From NCBI GenBank assembly GCA_021808195.1, contig JAKBCE010000088.1, forward strand, positions 1-9,904: 9,904 nucleotides of DNA, written 5' to 3'. Below are positions 1-7,033 of this stretch, piece after piece. Position 1 is the stretch's first letter. Every line of letters starts with the position of its first letter. The notes below the pieces were generated by a model, which saw only the letters and a program-made list of their open reading frames with translations, was not told where the DNA came from and did no database searches. Source of the DNA: Pseudomonadota bacterium. Its GTDB lineage: Bacteria > Pseudomonadota > Gammaproteobacteria > Steroidobacterales > Steroidobacteraceae. The position numbers and the translations under genes were made by a program.

Positions 1-114
1 AACACCTGCACCACCCGCGGCACGAAAACCGCCTCGCCCGCCTTTAAGATGGTCACGACCCCGACCAATACCCAACACCGCGCGCTGCAGCTGCTGCAGC
101 AAATCAACGTGTAG
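1..114 (+). CDS. C-terminal end of a truncated gene, possibly an IS transposase
   Basis: The frame is open from the first base and ends in TAG after 37 codons; the gene starts outside the window. The last residues read RALQLLQQINV, preceded by a basic Thr/Pro-rich stretch with VTTPTNTQ. A closing motif of the kind 'TPxxxQxRALxLL' near the C terminus is something I associate with DDE transposases of the IS4/IS1634 group, but 37 residues without a catalytic residue cannot settle it. No terminal inverted repeat was recognised downstream. The call is an inference from a short tail and any other protein end remains possible. Confidence 0.3.
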   Translation, partial: NTCTTRGTKTASPAFKMVTTPTNTQHRALQLLQQINV

Positions 115-184
115 CCACTCAGCTCACAGCCTGCAATGCGTCAACTACCTGAGCAGCAACGGATTTTCTCGCGCGCCGAGGGAT

Positions 185-358
185 AACTCCAGCCTAGTCC
201 TGACCGCAGCCGGTGTTCTCGGAATCGCGACAGCGCTGATTCTCAGGCTATCGGGCGCTCTGCCTCAGTTCCCCTTCTGGGGCGTGCTCGGCTTCTCTGT
301 CGGAGTTTTATTGCTGCTGACTGCCTATCACATTCTGAACGGCGTGCTCGCGTACTGA
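185..358 (+). pseudogene. Hydrophobic reading frame without a start codon; possible remnant of a small membrane protein
   Basis: The frame, open from about position 113 to the TGA at 356-358, has two clear membrane-helix-like segments: one around LTAAGVLGIATALILRL and one around GVLGFSVGVLLLLTAYHIL. They are joined by a short Pro/Phe/Trp turn (GALPQFPFWG), and the frame ends in LNGVLAY. There is no ATG, GTG or TTG upstream in this frame. An ATG at 136 opens a different frame that stops at 184-186, so a one-base shift there would create a roughly 70-residue protein with a polar N terminus and a membrane hairpin. I read this as a decayed or frameshifted small membrane protein; family unknown. 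Nothing else convincing lies between 115 and 445. Confidence 0.25.
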
Positions 359-445
359 CGCGCGGTCGCCAAACGGAATAGGTCTCCAATGGCACTCGAA
401 GCCACGAAATAGCGCTCAGCGCGCCGCTCTCGTCGCCCCGCAGTT

Positions 446-655
446 TTAGTGTTCTGCCTGATTAACAGCCGCGCAGATTTTGCCCGAGCACTTGAAGGGG
501 ACTTCCAACGGAGAGCCCTCGCCATCCAAGCACCACAGCGGAGCATCGCCGAAGGACCCTATCGTCCGCTCCCTGCGATCATTCATTTGGTCGCCGCATT
601 TCGAGGGGCACAGGTTGACGATCAGGGCGCCATACGAACGCTGTTCGCTGCTCAC
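446..655 (-). CDS. Small cysteine-rich hypothetical protein, possible zinc-ribbon
   Basis: This 69-codon frame opens with GTG 23 bases after the kinase stop and ends in TAA. It has five cysteines: C16 and C20 (CPSKC), C42, and C56 and C61 (CSGKIC). The spacing of an N-terminal CX3C and a C-terminal CX4C pair across about 40 residues resembles small proteobacterial zinc-ribbon-like hypothetical proteins, but the second pair is not a standard CXXC. A strong anti-SD match (GGAGGTGA) lies right at the proposed start, overlapping it, which is too close to serve this GTG well. It could be the last gene of the minus-strand unit, a decayed gene, or chance. The opposite strand also has open frames here, which lowers confidence. 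Confidence 0.33.
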   Translation of the reverse strand: MSSEQRSYGALIVNLCPSKCGDQMNDRRERTIGSFGDAPLWCLDGEGSPLEVPFKCSGKICAAVNQAEH

Positions 656-678
656 CTCCGATGGGAGCTTGTTGTCCG

Positions 679-2004
679 TCAGAGCACATGCGTCGAGATG
701 CTCTGGGCGGAGCTCATCGGCAAGCGCACCACCGCGACAGCCCCATGGTAACTCTCGCGGTTTAAGAGCCGCAGGCTGCCGCCGTGCGCCTCGATGACTT
801 GGCGCGCCAGGAGCAGCCCGATGCCGCTGCCGCCCGGCTTGGTGGTGAAGAACGGGACGAATAGATTCTCGGTGCTCGCGATTCCTGAGCCGTCGTCTTC
901 CACTTCGATTTTCAGCGACTGGCCGCTGACGGACCAGCGGATACGAACGGCACCTCCGGTTTCGATCGAGGCGTCTGCCGCGTTTCGCACCAGATTGATC
1001 AGGGCCTGCTCGAATTGTGCCCGGTCAAGGAGTACCGTCTCTGGCCCGTTGGACTCGACGGCGACTGCGACTCGCCCCTCGAGCGTCGCCACGTGCCGGA
1101 CCAGCTCGGCGAGTTCGACCCGATCCGTGGTTGGCGGTGGCAGCCGCGCAAGCTCGGCATAGCGGCGAATGAAGTTGCCGAGCGTTCGACTGCGGCGCTC
1201 GATCAGCTCTAATCCTTCGCCGAGCGTTGGGTCGCCGATCTGGTCACGCTCTCTAAGCAGACTCGCGGTCGCTTGGATCGAGCCGAGCGAGTTGTTGATC
1301 TCGTGACCGAGCACCTGGATGAGTCGGCGCCACGCGTGCCGCTCCTGCTCGCGCAACGCGTGGCTCACGTCGGTGACGACCAGCAATCGGTGGGGTCTTC
1401 CGAGGCGGCGGAACACCACGCGGCGCACCTCCCATGGACCCTCGCCGCCTCGAAAATCGCGCCGATCGATGAATGGAACAGGACGCTGCAGCCACGGCAT
1501 AAGGCCGAGCTGCGGTGCCGCTCGTCCAACGAGTTCGGACGCCGTCTCGCCGAGTAATGCCTCGGCGGCGGGATTGAGCTCGACCAGCCGATCCTGATCA
1601 TTGACGACCAGCACGCCGAATTCGAGACTTGCGAGCAATTGCGACAGCAGCGCATCGGTTTCCCTGCCGTGACGCTGCTCGGTGCCGAGGTGCGCCGCCA
1701 GCGCATTGAACTCCCGGGCGACGTCGCCGGCCGGCCCCCCTCCGGCACGAAGCCTGAGTCCGTAATCCTCCGCGCGCAGGCCTTGCAGGAGGCTGGTGAG
1801 CCGCCGCAGAACTTGGTCGCGGCTGCGCAATGCCGCCGCGAGGCCCCCGGCGAGGCAGAGGATCGCTGCTCCGCACGCCGCCCAGAGTGCCGCCCCTCGG
1901 AGCCGGATCCCCGCGACGGGCAGCAAGGTCAGAGCCAGCACCGGCAGTACCGCCACCGCGGCGAGAGCCACATCGCGCCCGCGCCCCGAGTCGCCGTGCC
2001 TCAT
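679..2004 (-). CDS. NtrY-like membrane sensor histidine kinase without a periplasmic domain
   Basis: The 441-residue protein is the likely kinase partner of the adjoining sigma-54 response regulator. In order it shows TM helices at about 12-33 and 38-60 separated only by a short RLRG-type loop, a HAMP-like segment (about 61-110), a PAS domain (about 118-212, with GVLVVNDQDRLVELNPAAE), a dimerisation/phosphoacceptor region with His234 in LGHEINNSLGSI, and a HATPase_c domain. The ATPase domain has an N box (LINLVRNAADAS, from about 335), a G1 box (DDGSGI, about 370-375), an F box (LFVPFFTTK) and a G2 box (GGSGIGL, about 391-397). HEINN H boxes are typical of the NtrY/NtrB-type kinases that pair with sigma-54 activators. 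The start ATG overlaps the regulator stop as ATGA, implying coupled translation; GGAG lies about 11 bases upstream. The input signal must come through the membrane, the PAS domain or a partner protein. Confidence 0.95.
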   Translation of the reverse strand: MRHGDSGRGRDVALAAVAVLPVLALTLLPVAGIRLRGAALWAACGAAILCLAGGLAAALRSRDQVLRRLTSLLQGLRAEDYGLRLRAGGGPAGDVAREFNALAAHLGTEQRHGRETDALLSQLLASLEFGVLVVNDQDRLVELNPAAEALLGETASELVGRAAPQLGLMPWLQRPVPFIDRRDFRGGEGPWEVRRVVFRRLGRPHRLLVVTDVSHALREQERHAWRRLIQVLGHEINNSLGSIQATASLLRERDQIGDPTLGEGLELIERRSRTLGNFIRRYAELARLPPPTTDRVELAELVRHVATLEGRVAVAVESNGPETVLLDRAQFEQALINLVRNAADASIETGGAVRIRWSVSGQSLKIEVEDDGSGIASTENLFVPFFTTKPGGSGIGLLLARQVIEAHGGSLRLLNRESYHGAVAVVRLPMSSAQSISTHVL

Positions 2005-3347
2005 TCGCGCAGCTTCTCCAGTCGCCGGTATAGCGCGCTGCGGCTCAATCCGAGCTTCACCGCCGCAGCGGTTACGTCGCCGTCGCAGCTCTCGAGTGCG
2101 CGCCGCACTACGTAGCGCTCCGCTTGCTCCAGGGTCAGATTTTCCACGCCCTCCGTGCTCTGTCCGCTCGAGAGACGCAGGTCCGAAACGTCGATCTGCT
2201 CCCCCTTGGCGAGCAGCGCCGCTCTCTGCATGACGTGTGAGAGCTCCCGCACGTTCCCGGGCCAGTCGTAGCCTTCAAGCGCCCGGACCGCGCTGACGCT
2301 GAGCGAGCACGCGTGTCCCGCGGGATGCGCAAAGCGCGCGAGAAAGGCCCGGGCGAGCAGCGGGACATCTTCGCGTCGTGCACGCAGCGGCGGCAGCTCG
2401 ATTTCCACCGCATTGAGGCGGAAGAACAGGTCCTCGCGGAAGCGCCCGTCCTCGATCAGTTTGCGAATATCCGCATTCGTCGCCGCCACGATTCGGGCGT
2501 CCGTCGGCCGCGACGCAGTGTCGCCGACACGCTCATAGAGGCCCTCTTCCAGCACATGCAGAAATCTCGCCTGTTGAGCGGGCGTGATATTGGCAATCTC
2601 ATCGAGGAACAGCGTTCCGCCGCGCGCCCGCTCGATGCGTCCCGCACGATCCGTGCGGGCATCGGTAAATGCACCTTTGACGTGACCGAACAGCTCGCTC
2701 TCGAAGAGCGTCTCGGCCAATCCGCCGAGGTTGACGCTGACGAATGGTCCCTCGCGTCGCGGCGAGTGACGGTGGATCCAGCGTGCGATCAGCCCCTTGC
2801 CGGTACCGCTTTCGCCGGTGAGCAGAACGGGCACCTCGGATGCCGCGACGCGCTCAGCCACATCCAGCACTTCGCGCATGGCACTCGAACGGAATAGAGG
2901 TTCATCATCCTCGAGATCATCTGATTGACCTGCGTCCTCGAGACTGCGCACCCGGCTCCGCGCGTCCGCCAGCGCCAGGTGGGTGCTCACGAGGGAGCGG
3001 ACCCGTGCGTTCTCCCAGGGCTTCTCCAGAAAATCCTGAGCGCCGAGCCGCATGGCCTCCACCGCAAGCTGGACCGTGGCCCAGCCAGTGAGCACGATTA
3101 CCGGCAATCCGCCGTCCATCGCCTTGATCTGCCGCAGCAGCGCCAGGCCTTCGGTGCCTGAGGTGGTATCGCGCTGGTAATTCATGTCGAGGAGTACCAG
3201 ATCGGGGCGCAGCTGCCGCAATGAGCTCAGCGTCTCCGCCGGACTGGCGGCCGTTGCGACTTGGCATCCGTCGTCGCGCAGCAGCAGCGAGAGCGCCTGA
3301 CGCACGTCGGCGTTATCGTCCACAATCAGAATCACTGGCTTCGCCAT
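2001..3347 (-). CDS. Sigma-54-dependent response regulator (REC-AAA+-Fis), NtrC family
   Basis: A 448-residue bacterial enhancer-binding protein. The receiver domain (1-125) has the acidic pair D10/D11, phosphoacceptor D54 (LLDMNY), T87 and K109 (FLEKP). The AAA+ domain (about 150-380) has Walker A GESGTGKG (178-185), the sigma-54-contact loop as GAFTDA rather than GAFTGA (225-230), Walker B GGTLFLDE (243-250) and the arginine-bearing GRFREDLFFRL stretch (301-311). A Fis-type helix-turn-helix ends the protein (about 405-448, DVTAAAVKLGLSRSALYRRL). A longer in-frame start exists at 3413, but those 22 residues lie inside the permease gene and precede the usual receiver N terminus; MAKPVILIVDDN is the natural start, 22 bases after the permease stop. 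Its likely targets include the sigma-54 promoter in front of the adaptor gene, which would make the circuit autoregulatory. Confidence 0.95.
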   Translation of the reverse strand: MAKPVILIVDDNADVRQALSLLLRDDGCQVATAASPAETLSSLRQLRPDLVLLDMNYQRDTTSGTEGLALLRQIKAMDGGLPVIVLTGWATVQLAVEAMRLGAQDFLEKPWENARVRSLVSTHLALADARSRVRSLEDAGQSDDLEDDEPLFRSSAMREVLDVAERVAASEVPVLLTGESGTGKGLIARWIHRHSPRREGPFVSVNLGGLAETLFESELFGHVKGAFTDARTDRAGRIERARGGTLFLDEIANITPAQQARFLHVLEEGLYERVGDTASRPTDARIVAATNADIRKLIEDGRFREDLFFRLNAVEIELPPLRARREDVPLLARAFLARFAHPAGHACSLSVSAVRALEGYDWPGNVRELSHVMQRAALLAKGEQIDVSDLRLSSGQSTEGVENLTLEQAERYVVRRALESCDGDVTAAAVKLGLSRSALYRRLEKLRE

Positions 3348-3369
3348 GCCCCGATTATGCCTGCACCGG

Positions 3370-5844
3370 CTACCGGTCCCGAAATGCATCCGTGGGCGGG
3401 ATCTGGCTGGCACGCCAGGCTGGCAGCCATCCCGCGAGCAGAGTGATCACGCCGAGGACTGCCACGACCAGCACCAGCGACAGCGGATCGGCCGCACGGA
3501 CACCGTAGAATGACGCAGCGAACCCGTGTCCGAGCACGACGACGCCACAGACCCCGAGCACGCAGCCGAGCAGCAGCAGCACCCCAGATTCACGTAGTAC
3601 CAGCCGTCGCATGCGCGCTCGGTCGGCCCCGAGAGCGGCACGCAAGCCGAATTCCGGCTTCCGCTGGCCGACCAGATAGCTCTGCACCGAGTAAAGCCCC
3701 ACCGCGGCGACCGACAGTGCGCCGAGCGCAAACATGAGCACCAGCGCTGTGACGGCCCGTCGCGGGGCGAGCCGTCTCGAGAGCCGCTGGCGCATGCTCC
3801 GCACGCCATAAATCGGGATGCCGGGCAGAACTGAGCCCAGCGCCTTGCTCACCATCGGGAGCAATACCGCGGCAGACAGTGGCGTGCGGAATGCCACGTA
3901 CCAGCTCGGAGAAGCCCACGACCACATCGTCTTACGCACCTTCAGAACCTGATCGCGGTTGATGTAAGCCACCCCTTGTGGTCTATCCGATCCGAGATGC
4001 GCCTGCCGGGTATCGGCGACGACGCCGATGACTCGAAACATCAGGTTGGGCTGGGAATCATTCGGATTGTCGAAATTGAAGCGTCGTCCCACGACGTCAG
4101 TGGTTCCGAACAGCTCGCGCGCGGCTCTGGCATCGATCAGCGCATCGCCGGTCTTCGAGGCGCCATCGCTCGAGCGAAACAGCCGTCCGGAGAGGAGTGG
4201 GATCGCGAACGTGCGGAAATAACCCCGATCCGTGACGATGGGAAAGACGTTCGGGTTGTGCCTGCCGTCATACGGATTTGGGTAGACCATATTACCCGTG
4301 GAGGCGCCATCGAACGGTACGTCGCTCGCGATGGTGACTGCCTGGACGCCAGGCACCCGCGCCAGGGCCTCCCGTACACTCCCGAGCTGTGCACGCAGAA
4401 CAGATTTCCACGTCGGTGTTTCGCTCGGTGGCAGATGGATTTGGAAGGTGACGACGTGCCTCGGCTGAAATCCCAGGCGGACCGCATCGAGATTGAGCAG
4501 ACTGTGTACCAGTAGCATCCCGACGCCGCTCAACGTGAAGGCGAGCGCGAGTTGAGTGACCATCAGCGCTGCGCGTATTCGATGCTCACCGCGCGCGCCG
4601 GTACTGCGCGCATCGGAGTCCCGCAGACCCTGCGACAGATCCTGGTGGCGTACGAAGTGTAGTCCTGCGACCGAGAACACCAGCGCCGACAAAACGGCAA
4701 GCCCCAGGCCGATCGCGCCAGCGGTGGCCCAACCGCGCACCGGAAAGGACATCGCAGCATCCGCAAAGCCCATGCGCAGCAGGGCCCGCAGCAACACCTC
4801 GCCCAGGATGCTACCCGCGACGCTTCCCAGCAGAGACAGTACCAGACTCTCGAAAAACAGCTGGCAAAACAGAAACCACGTGTCGGCGCCGAGGACACGG
4901 CGCACGATCAGTTCGCCCCGGCGTGCGAGGGCCCGCGCGATGAAGAGATTCGCCAGATTGAACCACACCAGCAGCAACAGCAGTCCGGTCGCCAGCTGCG
5001 CCAGCACCAGACGCTCACCCAGACTTCCGAGCAGAGCCGCACGCAGGGGTTTGACCGCGATACGCAGTCCCTGAGACTTGATCTGAGGGATTGCAGTCGG
5101 ATCCGGAAAGTGCGCGATCTCGCGATCGAGTGCTGCCTGCGCTTGCGCCGCTAGCAGCGCTGGAGTCACTCCGCGCGCGAGCCGCGCGATCATGGTGTCG
5201 TTCCAGGCGGTCAGATTGTCGGTCTCATAGTCGAACGGACCGATCGTCTTGGGCAGCCAAAGGTCCGTGTTCGCATCCGGAAACTCAAACGCACGGGGCA
5301 TGACACCGATCACCGTATAGGCGCGTCCACTGAGGCTGATCGTTCGCCCGAGCACCCCTGGGTTGCGATCGAAGAGCTGCGACCAGATCCGCTCACTGAG
5401 CAGCACCTGGGGTGTCGCTCCCGGCTGGTTCGCCTTGGGGCCGAACACTCGGCCGAGCATCGGTCGCACCTGCAATGTCGTAAACACGGACGCTGAGAGC
5501 GCAGCGCCCCGGACATGGGCGACCCTCGCGCCCGAGGTGAGGTTCAGGCTCTTGATCTTGGCCATACCGGCGTCGCGCATGCCGGTCGTGCCGGAACAGA
5601 GGTCGAAGTACGTTCGGTAGGACATACCGAGGTTGCCCGGTATCGCTCGGGCAGCGAAAGAAACGCTCACCAGGCGGTCCGCGTGCGAATACGGCAGGGG
5701 TGCCAGAATGTAGCCGTAGAGCAGATTCAAGGTCGCGGTGTTCGCGCCGATGCCGAGCGCCAGGATCAGAATCACCGCCAATGCGAAGCCGGGCTTGCGA
5801 AAGGGGTGCTGGAGTCTCTTTCCGAGTTGATCAATGAATTCCAT
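3370..5844 (-). CDS. ADOP/MacB-like ABC transporter permease (duplicated FtsX domains)
   Basis: An 824-residue inner-membrane permease of the MacB_PCD-FtsX type in the long 'duplicated orphan permease' form. The N terminus has the hallmark PGFALAVILILALGIGANTA helix (about 18-37), followed by a first periplasmic domain (about 38-265). A first FtsX block of three helices follows (about 275-400), with an RRGELIVRRVLGA-type cytoplasmic loop. A fifth helix (about 425-447) opens the second half, followed by a second periplasmic domain (about 455-695). The C-terminal FtsX block has three helices (about 698-722, 750-775, 785-810) with the parallel loop RKPEFGLRAALGADRARMRR. The two halves are a duplication, giving about eight helices in one chain. 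ATG 5844 is chosen over GTG 5853 because AGAGGTG lies eight bases before the ATG and overlaps the GTG. Unlike MacB it has no fused ATPase; the ATPase is the separate upstream gene. Such permeases act in mechanotransmission-type export rather than classical channel transport; the substrate is unknown. Confidence 0.93.
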   Translation of the reverse strand: MEFIDQLGKRLQHPFRKPGFALAVILILALGIGANTATLNLLYGYILAPLPYSHADRLVSVSFAARAIPGNLGMSYRTYFDLCSGTTGMRDAGMAKIKSLNLTSGARVAHVRGAALSASVFTTLQVRPMLGRVFGPKANQPGATPQVLLSERIWSQLFDRNPGVLGRTISLSGRAYTVIGVMPRAFEFPDANTDLWLPKTIGPFDYETDNLTAWNDTMIARLARGVTPALLAAQAQAALDREIAHFPDPTAIPQIKSQGLRIAVKPLRAALLGSLGERLVLAQLATGLLLLLVWFNLANLFIARALARRGELIVRRVLGADTWFLFCQLFFESLVLSLLGSVAGSILGEVLLRALLRMGFADAAMSFPVRGWATAGAIGLGLAVLSALVFSVAGLHFVRHQDLSQGLRDSDARSTGARGEHRIRAALMVTQLALAFTLSGVGMLLVHSLLNLDAVRLGFQPRHVVTFQIHLPPSETPTWKSVLRAQLGSVREALARVPGVQAVTIASDVPFDGASTGNMVYPNPYDGRHNPNVFPIVTDRGYFRTFAIPLLSGRLFRSSDGASKTGDALIDARAARELFGTTDVVGRRFNFDNPNDSQPNLMFRVIGVVADTRQAHLGSDRPQGVAYINRDQVLKVRKTMWSWASPSWYVAFRTPLSAAVLLPMVSKALGSVLPGIPIYGVRSMRQRLSRRLAPRRAVTALVLMFALGALSVAAVGLYSVQSYLVGQRKPEFGLRAALGADRARMRRLVLRESGVLLLLGCVLGVCGVVVLGHGFAASFYGVRAADPLSLVLVVAVLGVITLLAGWLPAWRASQIPPTDAFRDR

Positions 5845-5850
5845 GACGAG

Positions 5851-5857
5851 CACCTCT
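5851..5857 (-). promoter_or_regulatory. Ribosome binding site that fixes the permease start
   Basis: The minus strand reads AGAGGTG followed by seven bases and then ATG (5844). The purine core overlaps the alternative GTG at 5853, so that GTG cannot use this site and the ATG is preferred. Confidence 0.6.
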
Positions 5858-6058
5858 AAGCGTGCTGACGCTGGGCGATCATGTCGAGCTCACGTGTGGC
5901 TCGCGCTTGAATCCACGAGGTCGGTATCACCGCAGCTCGCGCGATGCGCGCCGGCAGCAGAGGGGTGCCGCAAGAGAAGACGCTCACCCGACGGAGTTCG
6001 ACCGCTTGGCGGCTGCATAGGTTGGCACACGAGCGAGGCCGGCAAGAGAACTTACGAG

Positions 6059-6205
6059 TCACGGCACAGATCCGTGGTCCGGCTGGAGCGATTCGATTTG
6101 CGCGAACTCGGTCACTCCGATCTGTCGAATCACGGACGTCCGATGGCGCAGCCGGTGGAAGGCTTGCGAAAGTTGCAAGCGATCGAGTGCTCTCAAAATC
6201 TCCAA
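6059..6205 (-). CDS. Possible 48-residue small protein or peptide in the operon gap
   Basis: A TTG codon at 6205 lies six bases after a full GGAGG (6212-6216 on the plus strand), among the best ribosome binding sites in the window. The frame begins LEILRALDRLQLSQAFHRL (the TTG would be read as fMet), a basic amphipathic-looking helix, continues with an RQIGVTEFAQIESLQPDHG-type tail and ends at TGA (6059-6061). About two thirds of codons end in G or C, less than in the flanking transporter genes. It lies between the ATPase and permease genes of a putative exporter. It could be a small transporter-associated protein, an exported peptide, a leader ORF, or the broken start of a decayed gene. No family is recognised. 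Confidence 0.3.
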   Translation of the reverse strand: MEILRALDRLQLSQAFHRLRHRTSVIRQIGVTEFAQIESLQPDHGSVP

Positions 6206-6259
6206 CGGACACCTCCCGAGGATTGACCGATGCAGGCATCGACCTCGCGTAATCTGAAT

Positions 6260-6997
6260 TCAGAGCGTGGACGGATGCTCCGATTGCGCCGCATGCGCGC
6301 GCCGCCGACCGTGCTGCTCGGCGACGATCTGCCCATCGAACAGGCGTACCAGACGCCTGGCGTGAGCGGCATAGCGGGCGTCGTGCGTCACCATGACCAG
6401 CGTGGCGCCGCGCGAGTTGAGCTCCGCCAGCAACTCCATGACTTTCTCACCATTGGCGGAATCCAGGTTTCCCGTCGGTTCGTCCGCCAGCAGGATTGCC
6501 GGATCTCCGACCAGCGCTCGAGCGATTGCGACGCGCTGTTGCTGACCGCCGGACAACTGCGTCGGATAGTGGCGCATGCGGTGCACCATGCCGATGCTCT
6601 CGAGCGCGGCGGAGACTCTGTCGCGTCGCGCGGCGCGACTCAGTCCTCCCCGATAGATCAGCGGCAGCTCGACGTTCTCGTAGACGGTGAGATCACCGAT
6701 GAGATTGAAAGACTGGAACACGAAGCCGATGTTTCGATTGCGAAAGTGCGCGCGCTGGCGAGCGTCGAGGTTTGCGACCGGGGTGCCGGCCAGCTCATAT
6801 GTGCCGGACGTTGGTACATCGAGAAGGCCGAGAATGGACATGAGTGTCGTTTTGCCGCAGCCCGACGGACCCATGATGGCCACGTACTCGCCGACCTCCA
6901 CGCGAAGAGTGACGCCAGTGAGCGCATGAGTCTCGACTTCGTCGGTCAGATAGACCTTGGTGAGGTCAACGACATTGATTACCGGACTGGCAGTCAT
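6260..6997 (-). CDS. ABC transporter ATP-binding protein (MacB/LolD family)
   Basis: A complete 245-residue cytoplasmic ATPase that would power the ADOP permease. It has Walker A GPSGCGKT (43-50), a Q-loop Gln at about 95 (FVFQSFNLI), an LSGGQQQR signature (148-155), Walker B ILLADEP (168-174) with the family's TGNLDS D-loop, and the switch His at 205 (VTHD). The [19 protein letters not shown] and DEPTGNLDS signatures are typical of the MacB/LolD/FtsE branch, which works with FtsX-fold permeases. The start ATG has AAGGAG about ten bases upstream, a slightly long spacing. It begins 36 bases after the adaptor stop, consistent with one transcript. The C-terminal tail (after about 228) is basic and His/Ala-rich and outside the conserved fold. 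Confidence 0.96.
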   Translation of the reverse strand: MTASPVINVVDLTKVYLTDEVETHALTGVTLRVEVGEYVAIMGPSGCGKTTLMSILGLLDVPTSGTYELAGTPVANLDARQRAHFRNRNIGFVFQSFNLIGDLTVYENVELPLIYRGGLSRAARRDRVSAALESIGMVHRMRHYPTQLSGGQQQRVAIARALVGDPAILLADEPTGNLDSANGEKVMELLAELNSRGATLVMVTHDARYAAHARRLVRLFDGQIVAEQHGRRRAHAAQSEHPSTL

Positions 6998-7033
6998 GAC
7001 ACCATTTCTCCTTCGGGACTCAATGCGAGCTGC

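Larger units (their letters stand above)
5845..6259. other. 415-bp gap between ATPase and permease genes
   Basis: The gap interrupts an otherwise tight unit, where the other junctions are 36 bp, 22 bp and a 4-bp overlap. A minus-strand frame opens with ATG at 6239 and runs 127 codons to TAG 5856-5858. Its product is Arg/Ser/Cys-rich and resembles no protein I know, so it is not annotated as a gene. A shorter TTG-started frame with a strong ribosome binding site lies inside and is listed separately. I see no sigma-54-type promoter or clear terminator hairpin here. Confidence 0.5.

Noticed and set aside
412..422. GCGC-TCA-GCGC hairpin as terminator of the kinase operon
   Set aside because: The stem is only four base pairs, and the minus-strand sequence after it (TATTTC) is not a proper U-tract.
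2313..2897. 194-codon plus-strand open frame
   Set aside because: It is antisense to the AAA+ domain of the response regulator and explained by GC-rich codon bias.
5856..6239. 127-codon minus-strand frame filling most of the ATPase-permease gap
   Set aside because: It has no ribosome binding site near its ATG and an Arg/Ser/Cys-rich composition with no recognisable fold. The better-signalled TTG frame lies in another phase.
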